From the NCBI RefSeq assembly GCF_006438955.1, contig NZ_RCZK01000002.1, forward strand, positions 309,581 through 373,580: 64,000 nt of DNA, written 5' to 3'. Shown here piece by piece: positions 36,511-43,807 of the stretch. Source of the stretch: Sphingomonas oligophenolica (GTDB lineage: Bacteria > Pseudomonadota > Alphaproteobacteria > Sphingomonadales > Sphingomonadaceae). A program made the translations under genes and the position numbers. The notes under the pieces were generated by a model. It ran no database searches, was not told where the DNA came from, and saw nothing but the letters and a program-made list of their open reading frames with translations. Each line of letters starts with the position of its first letter. Position 1 is the first letter of the stretch.

Positions 36511-36950
36511 GCGTCTCCCGCCAATTGACGCATCGTGTGCGTTGTTCCCAACCAGTTGATCACGATCACCAGCACCGTCACGATCCCCGACAGGATGATC
36601 CCGGTCGGCACCACCGACGTCCACGCATCGCGGCTGTGGACGAACGCGTTCCACAGCGACAACCCCAGCACCAGCGCGTTGCCGATCGAATGGACCCAGC
36701 CGGGGCGCAGCGTGCGGCCGTTCTTCGACACCAGTGCCTCGACGATCCCGACGACCGCCGCCGCGCCGCCCATCACCAGCCCCGCGGTGATCAGCCATAC
36801 CGAAAAATTCGCCCACATCATCACCGCGGTGTTCATATAGACGATATCGGTCAGGAACGCGCCGCTGAAGCACGCGATCGGATACGCGCCGAGCAACACG
36901 TGGAGCGGATGCGTCGCGCTCGGCAACGGTCGGGGGAAAGTAGTCGCCAT
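36507..36950 (-). CDS. DUF2231 family membrane protein
   Basis: A 147-residue protein with four membrane helices and the DUF2231 motif SATHPLHVLLGAYPIACFSG at the N-terminus, whose conserved His may bind heme in related proteins. It precedes and overlaps the PQQ-type dehydrogenase gene, and the two are often paired. It may act as an electron acceptor for the dehydrogenase, but that is inference from pairing. Confidence 0.88.
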   Translation of the reverse strand: MATTFPRPLPSATHPLHVLLGAYPIACFSGAFLTDIVYMNTAVMMWANFSVWLITAGLVMGGAAAVVGIVEALVSKNGRTLRPGWVHSIGNALVLGLSLWNAFVHSRDAWTSVVPTGIILSGIVTVLVIVINWLGTTHTMRQLAGDA

Positions 36951-37043
36951 GAGGCCTCCGGCAGCGCCGACGCCCCAGTGCGCCGTGCCAGACTCTTACG
37001 CGTCAGGCGGCAAGTCGTTCCGCCTCCGCGACGAACCGACCGC

Positions 37044-37874
37044 TCACGATGCCCGCGCCAGCAACGCCATCGCCTGTTTCAGGTGCGGCGCATCGATCAT
37101 CCGCCCGTCGAGCTGGAGCGCCCCCGCCCCGGGATTCGCCGCGAACGCATCGACCACCCGCCGCGCCGCCGCGATCGCCGCGTCCGACGGCGTGAACGCG
37201 GCGTTTATCGCAGCGACCTGCGCCGGATGGATCGCCATCATCCCGGTGAATCCATCGCGCGCGCCCCGCGCGGCATAAGCCGCCTGCCCGTCGAGATCAC
37301 GGAAATCGGGATAGACGGTCTCGATCGCCGCCACCCCCGCCGCGTGTGCCCCGAACAGCGTCAGCGCGCGCACCACCTCATACGGCGGGGTATACGACCC
37401 GTCCGCCTCACGCGACGTCGTCGCGCCGATCGCCGCGGGCAGATCTTCCGCGCCCCAGGTCAGCCCGCCGAGCCGATCGCGCACCCCCGCATAATCGCCG
37501 AGCCCGAACACCGCCGCCGGCGTCTCGCTCGCGACCGGCAGGATCGGGGGGCACTCCGCCCCGATCCGCTTTACCAGCTCGGTCACCGACGCCCCCGACA
37601 CCGATTTGGGCAGCACTACACCATCGGCACGTGCCGCCACCGCCAGATCGTCCGCGACAAAATCGCTGTCGAGCGGATTGACCCGCACCCAGCGCGCCAC
37701 GCCATCCGCGGGCGTCGCCAGGAACGCCGCGATCGCGTCCCGCGCCGCGCGCTTCTGCGCCGCGACCACCGAATCCTCCAGGTCGAGGATGATCGCATCC
37801 GCCCCGCTCGTCGCCGCCTTGGCGAACCGCTCGGGCCGATCCCCCGGCACGAACAACAGCGACCGCAACCTCAT
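37044..37874 (-). CDS. HpcH/HpaI aldolase / citrate lyase beta-like CoA ester lyase
   Basis: A 276-residue TIM-barrel protein of the CitE/malyl-CoA lyase family. It opens MRLRSLLFVPGDRPERFAKA, has the metal-binding Asp/Glu in DAIILDLEDSVV and RADGVVLPKSVSG, and GGLTWGAEDLPAAIGATTSR and GMMAIHPAQVAAINAAF later on. Such enzymes cleave (methyl)malyl- or citramalyl-CoA. The ATG at 37874 overlaps the MaoC stop (ATGA), pairing it with a hydratase, which fits a dicarboxylic CoA-ester pathway. Confidence 0.9.
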   Translation of the reverse strand: MRLRSLLFVPGDRPERFAKAATSGADAIILDLEDSVVAAQKRAARDAIAAFLATPADGVARWVRVNPLDSDFVADDLAVAARADGVVLPKSVSGASVTELVKRIGAECPPILPVASETPAAVFGLGDYAGVRDRLGGLTWGAEDLPAAIGATTSREADGSYTPPYEVVRALTLFGAHAAGVAAIETVYPDFRDLDGQAAYAARGARDGFTGMMAIHPAQVAAINAAFTPSDAAIAAARRVVDAFAANPGAGALQLDGRMIDAPHLKQAMALLARAS

Positions 37875-38323
37875 TTCGGCGTCCGCTGCAACAGCGCGGT
37901 CCGCAGGCACTGGCACACGATCTCGTCGCGCTGGTTGGTCAGCACGTGGCGAAACGTCACCAGCCCCGCGTTGGGCCGCGACTTGCTGGCACGCAATTCC
38001 ACCACCTCGGTCGCGGCGCGCATCGTGTCGCCGATGAACACCGGGTGCGGCATCACCAGCTTGTCATAGCCGAGGTTCGCGACGAGCGTGCCCAGCGTCG
38101 TGTCTCCCACCGTCAGCCCGACCATCAGCGCGAAGGTGAAGGTGCCGTTGACGAGGATTCGCCCGAACTCCGACGCCTTCGCCGCCTCGGCATCGAGATG
38201 GAGCGGCTGCGGGTTGTGGGTCATCGTCGTGAACAGCAGATTGTCGGTCTCGGTCACGGTTCGCCGGATCTCATGCTCGATCCGGTCGCCGACCTGCCAC
38301 GCGTCATAATATCGTCCAGCCAT
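37871..38323 (-). CDS. MaoC-family dehydratase (hot-dog fold)
   Basis: A 150-residue MaoC-like hydratase: YDAWQVGDRIEHEIRRTVTE, then the hydratase motif with catalytic Asp and His in THNPQPLHLDAEAAKASEFG, and ILVNGTFTFALMVGLTVGDT. It would hydrate a 2-enoyl-CoA such as mesaconyl-CoA before the CitE-type lyase cleaves it; the substrate is inferred from the pair. AGGAGG precedes the ATG at 38323. Much longer upstream frames are antisense to the flavoprotein gene and are not coding. Confidence 0.88.
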   Translation of the reverse strand: MAGRYYDAWQVGDRIEHEIRRTVTETDNLLFTTMTHNPQPLHLDAEAAKASEFGRILVNGTFTFALMVGLTVGDTTLGTLVANLGYDKLVMPHPVFIGDTMRAATEVVELRASKSRPNAGLVTFRHVLTNQRDEIVCQCLRTALLQRTPK

Positions 38324-38467
38324 CACGCCTCCTGCCGGGGGAGCTAGCATGGTCGTGGGATCGAGGGAACGCCGCCCCAATTGCCACCCCGGCGAAGGCC
38401 GGGGAACGGGTCGAGGCAGAGCGCCACAACATTGCCCCCCACCCGCGCACCCCCTACAGCCCCGCGC

Positions 38468-39640
38468 ATGCCGCGCGACCAATACGACGCCATCATCCTC
38501 GGCGCCGGTGCCGCGGGCCTCCTGTGCGCCGCGATCGCTGGCCAGCGCGGGCGCCGCATCCTGCTCGTCGACCACGCCGACGAGGTCGGCAAGAAAATCC
38601 TGATCTCGGGCGGCGGACGGTGCAACTTCACCAACCTCCACACCGCGCCCGATCGCTACCTCTCGGCCAACCCGCATTTCGCCAAGTCCGCGCTCAGTCG
38701 CTACACCGCTGCGGACTTCATCGCGCTCGTCGATTCCCACCGCATCGCCTGGCACGAAAAGACGTTGGGGCAATTGTTTTGCGATGGCTCGGCGAAGCAG
38801 ATCGTCGCGCTGCTGCTCGACGAATGCGCGCGCGGCCAGGTCGACCTCGCGCTCGGCCAGTCGGTGACCGACATCGCCCACGTAACCGACTATCGCGTCA
38901 CGATCGGGGCGCGCACCGTCACTGCCCCCAGCCTCGTCCTCGCCACCGGCGGCCCCTCGATCCCCAAGCTCGGCGCGACCGGCTTCGCGTACGACGTCGC
39001 GCGCCGTTTCGGCCTCAAGATCGTCGAGCCGCGCCCCGCGCTCGTCCCCCTCACCCTCGCGGGCGACGATCTCTTGTTCCGCGATCTCGCCGGGGTCGCC
39101 ACCCCCGTCGTCGCGCGCGCCGGCAAGGCAAGCTTCCACGAAGCCGCGCTCTTCACCCACCGCGGCCTCTCCGGCCCCGCGATCCTCCAGGCCTCGTCCT
39201 ACTGGCGTCATGGCGACGCGGTGGGGATCGATTTCCTCCCCGCCGCGACCCCAGACTGGCTGCTCGCGCTAAAGCGCACCCAGCCGCGCACCACGCTGCG
39301 CCGCGCGCTCGCCGCTACGATCCCCGATCGCCTCGCCGAAGCGCTGTCGGACCGGCTCGCGATCGGCGAACTCGCCGCCACCACCGACCGCCGCCTCACC
39401 GACGCCGCCCGCACACTCGCCGACTGGCGCTTCCACCCCAATGGCAGCGAAGGTTATGCTAAGGCGGAAGTCACCGTCGGCGGGATCAGCACCGCCGACT
39501 TGTCGTCGCAAACCATGGCCGCACGCCGCGTCCCCGGGCTCTACGCGATCGGCGAGGCGGTCGACGTCACCGGCTGGCTCGGCGGCTATAATTTCCAATG
39601 GGCCTGGGCCAGCGGCTGGGCCGCGGCGCAGGATGTGTAA
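38468..39640 (+). CDS. HI0933-type NAD(P)/FAD-dependent oxidoreductase
   Basis: A 390-residue flavoprotein of the HI0933/BaiN family. FAD sites are YDAIILGAGAAGLLCAAIAG at residues 6-25 and DHADEVGKKILISGGGRCNF; the C-terminus has VPGLYAIGEAVDVTGWLGGY and NFQWAWASGWAA. The ISGGGRCN and GGYNFQWAWASG segments define the family, whose best-known members act as bile-acid or enone reductases. The ATG at 38468 begins the dinucleotide fold. It is divergent from the MaoC gene. Confidence 0.92.
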   Translation: MPRDQYDAIILGAGAAGLLCAAIAGQRGRRILLVDHADEVGKKILISGGGRCNFTNLHTAPDRYLSANPHFAKSALSRYTAADFIALVDSHRIAWHEKTLGQLFCDGSAKQIVALLLDECARGQVDLALGQSVTDIAHVTDYRVTIGARTVTAPSLVLATGGPSIPKLGATGFAYDVARRFGLKIVEPRPALVPLTLAGDDLLFRDLAGVATPVVARAGKASFHEAALFTHRGLSGPAILQASSYWRHGDAVGIDFLPAATPDWLLALKRTQPRTTLRRALAATIPDRLAEALSDRLAIGELAATTDRRLTDAARTLADWRFHPNGSEGYAKAEVTVGGISTADLSSQTMAARRVPGLYAIGEAVDVTGWLGGYNFQWAWASGWAAAQDV

Positions 39641-39664
39641 CCGTCGGCGAGAAGAATAATGGGG

Positions 39665-39800
39665 TCGCGCAGAGGACGCAGAGGCGTGGCGCCGCGGCGC
39701 AGCCGCTGCCGAATTGAGGGTTGCCCATCGTCCAGCTCGATGAGTGACCACGCCATCACCTAGCGACCGACACCTCCGCGTCCTCCGCGCCTCTGCGCGA
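39665..39800. repeat. Inverted repeat of an 'agaggacgcagaggcg' type element
   Basis: Left arm (cgcgcagaggacgcagaggc, 39666-39685) and right arm (cgtcctccgcgcctctgcgc, about 39779-39798) are imperfect inverted copies flanking about 90 bp with no gene. Similar cgcagaggcgcagagg elements are scattered between genes in many sphingomonads and xanthomonads. It lies between the flavoprotein and cyclophilin genes. Confidence 0.7.
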
Positions 39801-39896
39801 AGACCACTCTTTTCCTTCTTCTCTCCGCGCGAATTCCCTTCGACAAAATCCCCGTTCAGGTTGCACGCCCCCACCCCCCGTTATAGGCGCCCCATT

Positions 39897-40517
39897 ATGC
39901 GTCTCGCCCTCACCCTCCTCGCGCTGACCCTGGCCGCGCCCGCATCGGCGCGCGGTGGCATCGTCCACGTCCGGCTCGACACCACGCTCGGCCCGATCAC
40001 GCTCGCGCTCGACGCGCGCCACGCGCCCAAGACGGTCGCAAACTTCATGGCCTATGTCGACGACCGGCGCTTCGACGGCATCGATTTCTACCGCGCCGCG
40101 CGCCGCGCCAGCGCGCCGACCTACGGCTTCGTCCAGGGCGGGATCGGCACCGACCCGCGCCGCATCCTGCCCCCCTACCCGCTCGAAACCACCGCGATGA
40201 CCGGGATCAGGCACACCGACGGCACGATCTCGATGGCGAGGCGCAGCGACCCCAACTCGGCGGGCGGCAATTTCTTCATCACGATCGGCGCGATTCCCAG
40301 CATGGATGCCCGTCCCGGCGCGCCCGGCTACGCCGCGTTCGGCCACGTCGTCGGCGGGATGGCGACGGTGAAGAAGATCCTCGCCCAGCCGATCGGCGGC
40401 CGGATGGGTGGCCAGACCATCCTCCACCCGATCCGGATCGTCCACGCGGTCCGCCTCGACGGCAAGGCCAAACCCACCGGCTTGGTCAAACCCTGGCTGG
40501 AGAAGACGAAGAAATGA
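39897..40517 (+). CDS. Exported cyclophilin-type peptidyl-prolyl isomerase
   Basis: A 206-residue protein with a signal peptide (LALTLLALTLAAPASARG) and a cyclophilin domain: IVHVRLDTTLGPITLALDAR, HAPKTVANFMAYVDDRRFDG, GTISMARRSDPNSAGGNFFI and FGHVVGGMATVKKILAQP. The catalytic-Arg region (FYRA) and SAGGNFFI hallmark are present. It should assist periplasmic protein folding. The C-terminus is a short basic extension (TGLVKPWLEKTKK). The ATG at 39897 is preferred over in-frame upstream starts because the signal peptide begins there. Confidence 0.93.
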   Translation: MRLALTLLALTLAAPASARGGIVHVRLDTTLGPITLALDARHAPKTVANFMAYVDDRRFDGIDFYRAARRASAPTYGFVQGGIGTDPRRILPPYPLETTAMTGIRHTDGTISMARRSDPNSAGGNFFITIGAIPSMDARPGAPGYAAFGHVVGGMATVKKILAQPIGGRMGGQTILHPIRIVHAVRLDGKAKPTGLVKPWLEKTKK

Positions 40518-40599
40518 TCGCGCTGGCGAACGGTTTGCGGTCTGGCAGGTTGCCATTCCCTGCGCGCTACCGCGTGTTAGCCCAACGGGATACCGCGTC

Positions 40600-40950
40600 A
40601 TGTTCTATCTCGCTCTGAAGGCCGCGCTATCGGGCGTGCTCATCGCTGTCGCGTCGACGCTGGCGAAGCGCTATCCGGGCTTCGGTGCTCTGGTTGCGTC
40701 GTTGCCGTTGGTGTCGGTGCTCGGAATGATCTGGCTATGGAACGCCAAACCCGACCCCGAGAACATGGCCGCGCATTCGGCCGCGACCTTCTGGTACGTC
40801 TTGCCCTCCCTGCCGATGTTCCTGCTCATTCCGGCGTTGCTTCGTCACGGCATCGGCTTTTGGACAGCCCTGATCGCCGGCTGCGCGCTGACCGTCGCGC
40901 TCTATGCCGCGATGACATGGCTGGGCCCCCGCTTCGGCTTGCAGCTCTAA
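40600..40950 (+). CDS. DUF3147 family membrane protein
   Basis: A 116-residue protein with four predicted membrane helices (FYLALKAALSGVLIAVASTL; GFGALVASLPLVSVLGMIWL; FWYVLPSLPMFLLIPALLRH; FWTALIAGCALTVALYAAMT), the DUF3147 layout. Function is unknown. It starts 82 bp after the cyclophilin gene on the same strand; coexpression is possible but not certain. Confidence 0.85.
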   Translation: MFYLALKAALSGVLIAVASTLAKRYPGFGALVASLPLVSVLGMIWLWNAKPDPENMAAHSAATFWYVLPSLPMFLLIPALLRHGIGFWTALIAGCALTVALYAAMTWLGPRFGLQL

Positions 40951-41067
40951 GCTCTGCGCGTGTTCGGACGCCTCACCGACCATGAGCGAAACCCCTGTCG
41001 CCCGCGCCAGCCTTCCCATGCGGCGCGGTTGCGCCTAGGGGACCCCGACACCATCTAGGTTCACTTC

Positions 41068-42801
41068 ATGCCCTTTTCCCATCTCCCCCCGCTTCTCGCC
41101 GAGGCGCTCACCGCGCGCGGCTATACCTCCCCCACCCCCGTCCAGGCGCAGGTCATCGAGCCCGAGGCTGCCGGGCGCGATCTCGTCGTCTCGGCGCAGA
41201 CCGGCTCGGGCAAGACCGTTGCGTTCGGGCTCGCGATGGCGTCCGAACTGCTCGGCGAGCACGGCACGCCGCCCCCCGGCAAACCGCTCGCGCTGATCAT
41301 CGCGCCGACCCGCGAACTCGCGCTTCAGGTCAGCCGCGAACTCGCGTGGCTTTACAGGGCCGCCAACGCACGCATCTCGACCTGCGTCGGGGGTATGGAC
41401 GCCAGCAAGGAACGCCGCAGCCTCAGCCACGGCACCCATATCGTCGTCGGTACCCCCGGGCGGTTGCGTGATCACCTCGAACGCGGTGCGCTCGACCTGT
41501 CCGCGCTCAAGGTCGCGGTGCTCGACGAGGCCGACGAGATGCTCGACATGGGCTTCCGCGAGGATCTCGAACAGATTCTCGACGCCGCCCCCGAAGGCCG
41601 CCGCACGCTGATGTTTTCGGCGACGATGCCCAAGCCGATCGTCGCGCTCGCCAAGCGTTATCAACGCGATGCGCTGCGTATCTCGACCGTCGGCGAAGAT
41701 CGTGGCCATGGCGACATCACCTATCTGGCGGTCACCGTCGCCCCCGCTGACATCGAGAATGCGGTCATCAACCTGCTCCGCTTCCACGAGGCGGAAACCG
41801 CGATGCTGTTCTGCGCGACCCGCGACAACGTCCGCCACCTTCACGCCAGCCTCGTCGAGCGTGGCTTCGACGCGGTCGCGCTGTCGGGCGAGCATAGCCA
41901 GAACGAACGCAACGCCGCGCTCCAGGCCTTGCGCGATCGCCGCGCCCGCGTCTGCGTCGCGACCGACGTTGCGGCGCGCGGCATCGATCTGCCGACGCTC
42001 AGTCTCGTCGTCCACGTCGAAATACCGCGCGATGCCGAAACACTCCAGCATCGTTCGGGCCGCACCGGGCGCGCGGGCAAGAAGGGGACCGCGGTCCTGA
42101 TCGTGCCCTATCCGCGCCGCCGCCGTGTCGACATGATGCTCAAGCAGGCGAAGATCGCGTGCGAATGGATCAAGGCGCCCAGCGCCGACGACATCCGCGC
42201 GCAGGACCGCGAACGGCTGATCGAGACGCTGATGGCGCCGATCGAGGTCGATGACGAGGATCGCGCGCTCGCGACCCGCCTGATGGCCGAAAAAAGCCCC
42301 GAAGACATCGCCGCCGCGCTGGTCCACGCGCACCGCGCCAAGATGCCACAGGCGGAGGACATGCTCGATGGCGATTCGGCGCCGCCGTCGGACCGAACCC
42401 AGGGCCACCGCCCAGGCTTCGACGACGTGGTGTGGTTCCGGATGAACATCGGACGCCGCCAGAATGCCGACCCGCGCTGGGTGTTGCCGCTGATCTGTCG
42501 CCGCGGCCACGTCACCAAATCGGAAATCGGCGCGATCCGGATCGGCCCCAACGAAACCGCGTTCCAGGTGCCGCGCAGCGTCGCCAGCCGCTTCGCCGCA
42601 GCGATTCAGCGCACCGCACAGGGCAATGAAGAGGAAAGCGGCGTCGCCTTCGAACCGATGGCGAGCCCGCCGAACGATCAGGGTCCGCCGCGTGGTCCCC
42701 GTCCGCCGCGCGATAACGCCGCGCGTCCCCGCGGCGGTCCGCCGCCGGTCAAGCACGGCGCCCGGCCGCCGTACCGGGGCAAACCTAACCGGTCGGCGTG
42801 A
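41068..42801 (+). CDS. DEAD-box RNA helicase with DbpA-like RNA-binding domain
   Basis: A 577-residue helicase. Q motif (PTPVQAQVIEPEA), motif I SAQTGSGKTVAFGLAMASEL, Ia APTRELALQVSRELAWL, DEAD box LDEADEMLDMGF, SAT motif MFSATMPKP, and motif VI HRSGRTGRAGKKG are present. The C-terminal part (about residues 465-540, WFRMNIGRRQNADPRWVLPL ... NETAFQVPRS) is a DbpA-type RNA-binding domain, followed by a Pro/Arg/Gly-rich tail. Similar helicases act in ribosome assembly or cold adaptation. The GTG of the next gene overlaps its stop. Confidence 0.93.
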   Translation: MPFSHLPPLLAEALTARGYTSPTPVQAQVIEPEAAGRDLVVSAQTGSGKTVAFGLAMASELLGEHGTPPPGKPLALIIAPTRELALQVSRELAWLYRAANARISTCVGGMDASKERRSLSHGTHIVVGTPGRLRDHLERGALDLSALKVAVLDEADEMLDMGFREDLEQILDAAPEGRRTLMFSATMPKPIVALAKRYQRDALRISTVGEDRGHGDITYLAVTVAPADIENAVINLLRFHEAETAMLFCATRDNVRHLHASLVERGFDAVALSGEHSQNERNAALQALRDRRARVCVATDVAARGIDLPTLSLVVHVEIPRDAETLQHRSGRTGRAGKKGTAVLIVPYPRRRRVDMMLKQAKIACEWIKAPSADDIRAQDRERLIETLMAPIEVDDEDRALATRLMAEKSPEDIAAALVHAHRAKMPQAEDMLDGDSAPPSDRTQGHRPGFDDVVWFRMNIGRRQNADPRWVLPLICRRGHVTKSEIGAIRIGPNETAFQVPRSVASRFAAAIQRTAQGNEEESGVAFEPMASPPNDQGPPRGPRPPRDNAARPRGGPPPVKHGARPPYRGKPNRSA

Positions 42802-43268
42802 CCGGTCCCGTATCCGACGGCATCCGCATCCTCGTCGATGCGGATGCCTGTCCCGTAAAGGATGAAATCTACCAGGTGGCCTGGCGCCACGGGGTCGCGG
42901 TGACGATCGTCGCCAACAGCCACTTTCGCGTCCCCATCCACCCGCTGGTGTCGCGCGTCGTCGTCGATGACGGCTTCGACGCCGCCGACGACTGGATCGC
43001 CGCAGCCGCCGACGCCACCGCAATCGTGATCACCGCCGATATCCTGCTCGCCGACCGCGCGTTGAAGGCAGGGGCGACCGTACTCTCGCCGACCGGCAAG
43101 GCGTTCACGACCGCCTCGATCGGCGGCGCGATCGCGACCCGCGCGATCATGGCGGATCTGCGCGCGGGCGGCGACATCATCGGCGGCCCCGCGCCCTTCG
43201 CCAAGACCGACCGGTCGCGCTTCCTGTCCGCACTCGACACCGCGCTGGTCAGGCTGAAGCGTCGCTAG
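42798..43268 (+). CDS. YaiI/YqxD (DUF188, UPF0178) family protein
   Basis: A 156-residue protein matching UPF0178: ILVDADACPVKDEIYQVAWR near residue 11 (Asp-rich, PIN-like), VVDDGFDAADDWIAAAADAT, and ITADILLADRALKAGATVLS. The family has a predicted nuclease (NYN/PIN-like) fold of unknown role. The start is GTG at 42798, overlapping the helicase TGA (GTGA), so the pair is translationally coupled, which hints at an RNA-related function (inference). Confidence 0.9.
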   Translation: MTGPVSDGIRILVDADACPVKDEIYQVAWRHGVAVTIVANSHFRVPIHPLVSRVVVDDGFDAADDWIAAAADATAIVITADILLADRALKAGATVLSPTGKAFTTASIGGAIATRAIMADLRAGGDIIGGPAPFAKTDRSRFLSALDTALVRLKRR

Positions 43269-43284
43269 AGCGACCACCCCCTGA

Positions 43285-43378
43285 ACCGTTCGCCCTAAGC
43301 TTGTCGAAGCCTGTCCTGAGCTTCGCCGAAGGGGGCCTGAGTCTCACCGTGCTTCGACACAAGCTCGGCACGAACGGA
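43285..43378. repeat. Palindromic intergenic repeat, family A, copy 3 (extended)
   Basis: A 94-bp copy with extra internal material: aaccgttcgccctaagcttg...cgaagcctgtcctgagcttc, then gaagggggcctgagtctcac, then cgtgcttcgacacaagctcg continuing gcacgaacgg. It carries three half-units rather than two. It lies between the convergent ends of the UPF0178 gene and the receiver gene, where it may terminate both. Confidence 0.85.
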
Positions 43379-43415
43379 TCGATGTGAAGCAGCCGATTAC
43401 CGCTTCCCGCGAAAA

Positions 43416-43766
43416 TCAGAGTTCGGCGAGCGCTTTCTCCACCCCGTCCATCGTGAACGGCTTCTGCAACCGCGGGCGGTCGTGAAAGCGGTCATCGATG
43501 CCGTCGCCATTGCCCCCGCTCGCGAACACGAAGGGGATGTTCCGCGCCGCCAGCGCCTCGGCGACCGCGGTGCTCTTCTCGCCGCCGCGCAGATGGACGT
43601 CGAGGATCGCGGCATCGACCTGCTCGACGTCGAGCGCCGCCAGCGCGGTCGCGACGCTGTCGACGGTCGCGACGGCGAGCTTGCCGAGCACGTCGAGGAA
43701 ATCCTCGAGCATCATCGCGATCAACGGTTCGTCCTCGACGACTAGGACACGCTGGAGAGAGGTCAT
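43416..43766 (-). CDS. Single-domain response regulator (receiver only)
   Basis: A 116-residue CheY-like receiver. Acidic pocket in VLVVEDEPLIAMMLEDFLDV, phospho-acceptor Asp in VDAAILDVHLRGGEKSTAV near residue 57, conserved Thr/Ser position in FVFASGGNGDGIDD, and Lys in PRLQKPFTMDGVEKAL. No output domain follows, so it probably relays phosphate or acts by binding. It starts 42 bp downstream of the cckA stop on the same strand and may be cotranscribed; a link to CckA signalling is inferred only. Confidence 0.9.
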   Translation of the reverse strand: MTSLQRVLVVEDEPLIAMMLEDFLDVLGKLAVATVDSVATALAALDVEQVDAAILDVHLRGGEKSTAVAEALAARNIPFVFASGGNGDGIDDRFHDRPRLQKPFTMDGVEKALAEL

Positions 43767-43807
43767 GCCGTGCGCCCTAGCCGGGATCGTTGCGCGTTGC
43801 CAACAAC

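Noticed and set aside
41035..43023. 662-residue open frame antisense to the DEAD-box helicase
   Set aside because: Arg- and Asp-rich shadow of a well-supported gene; no motif, no ribosome-binding site.
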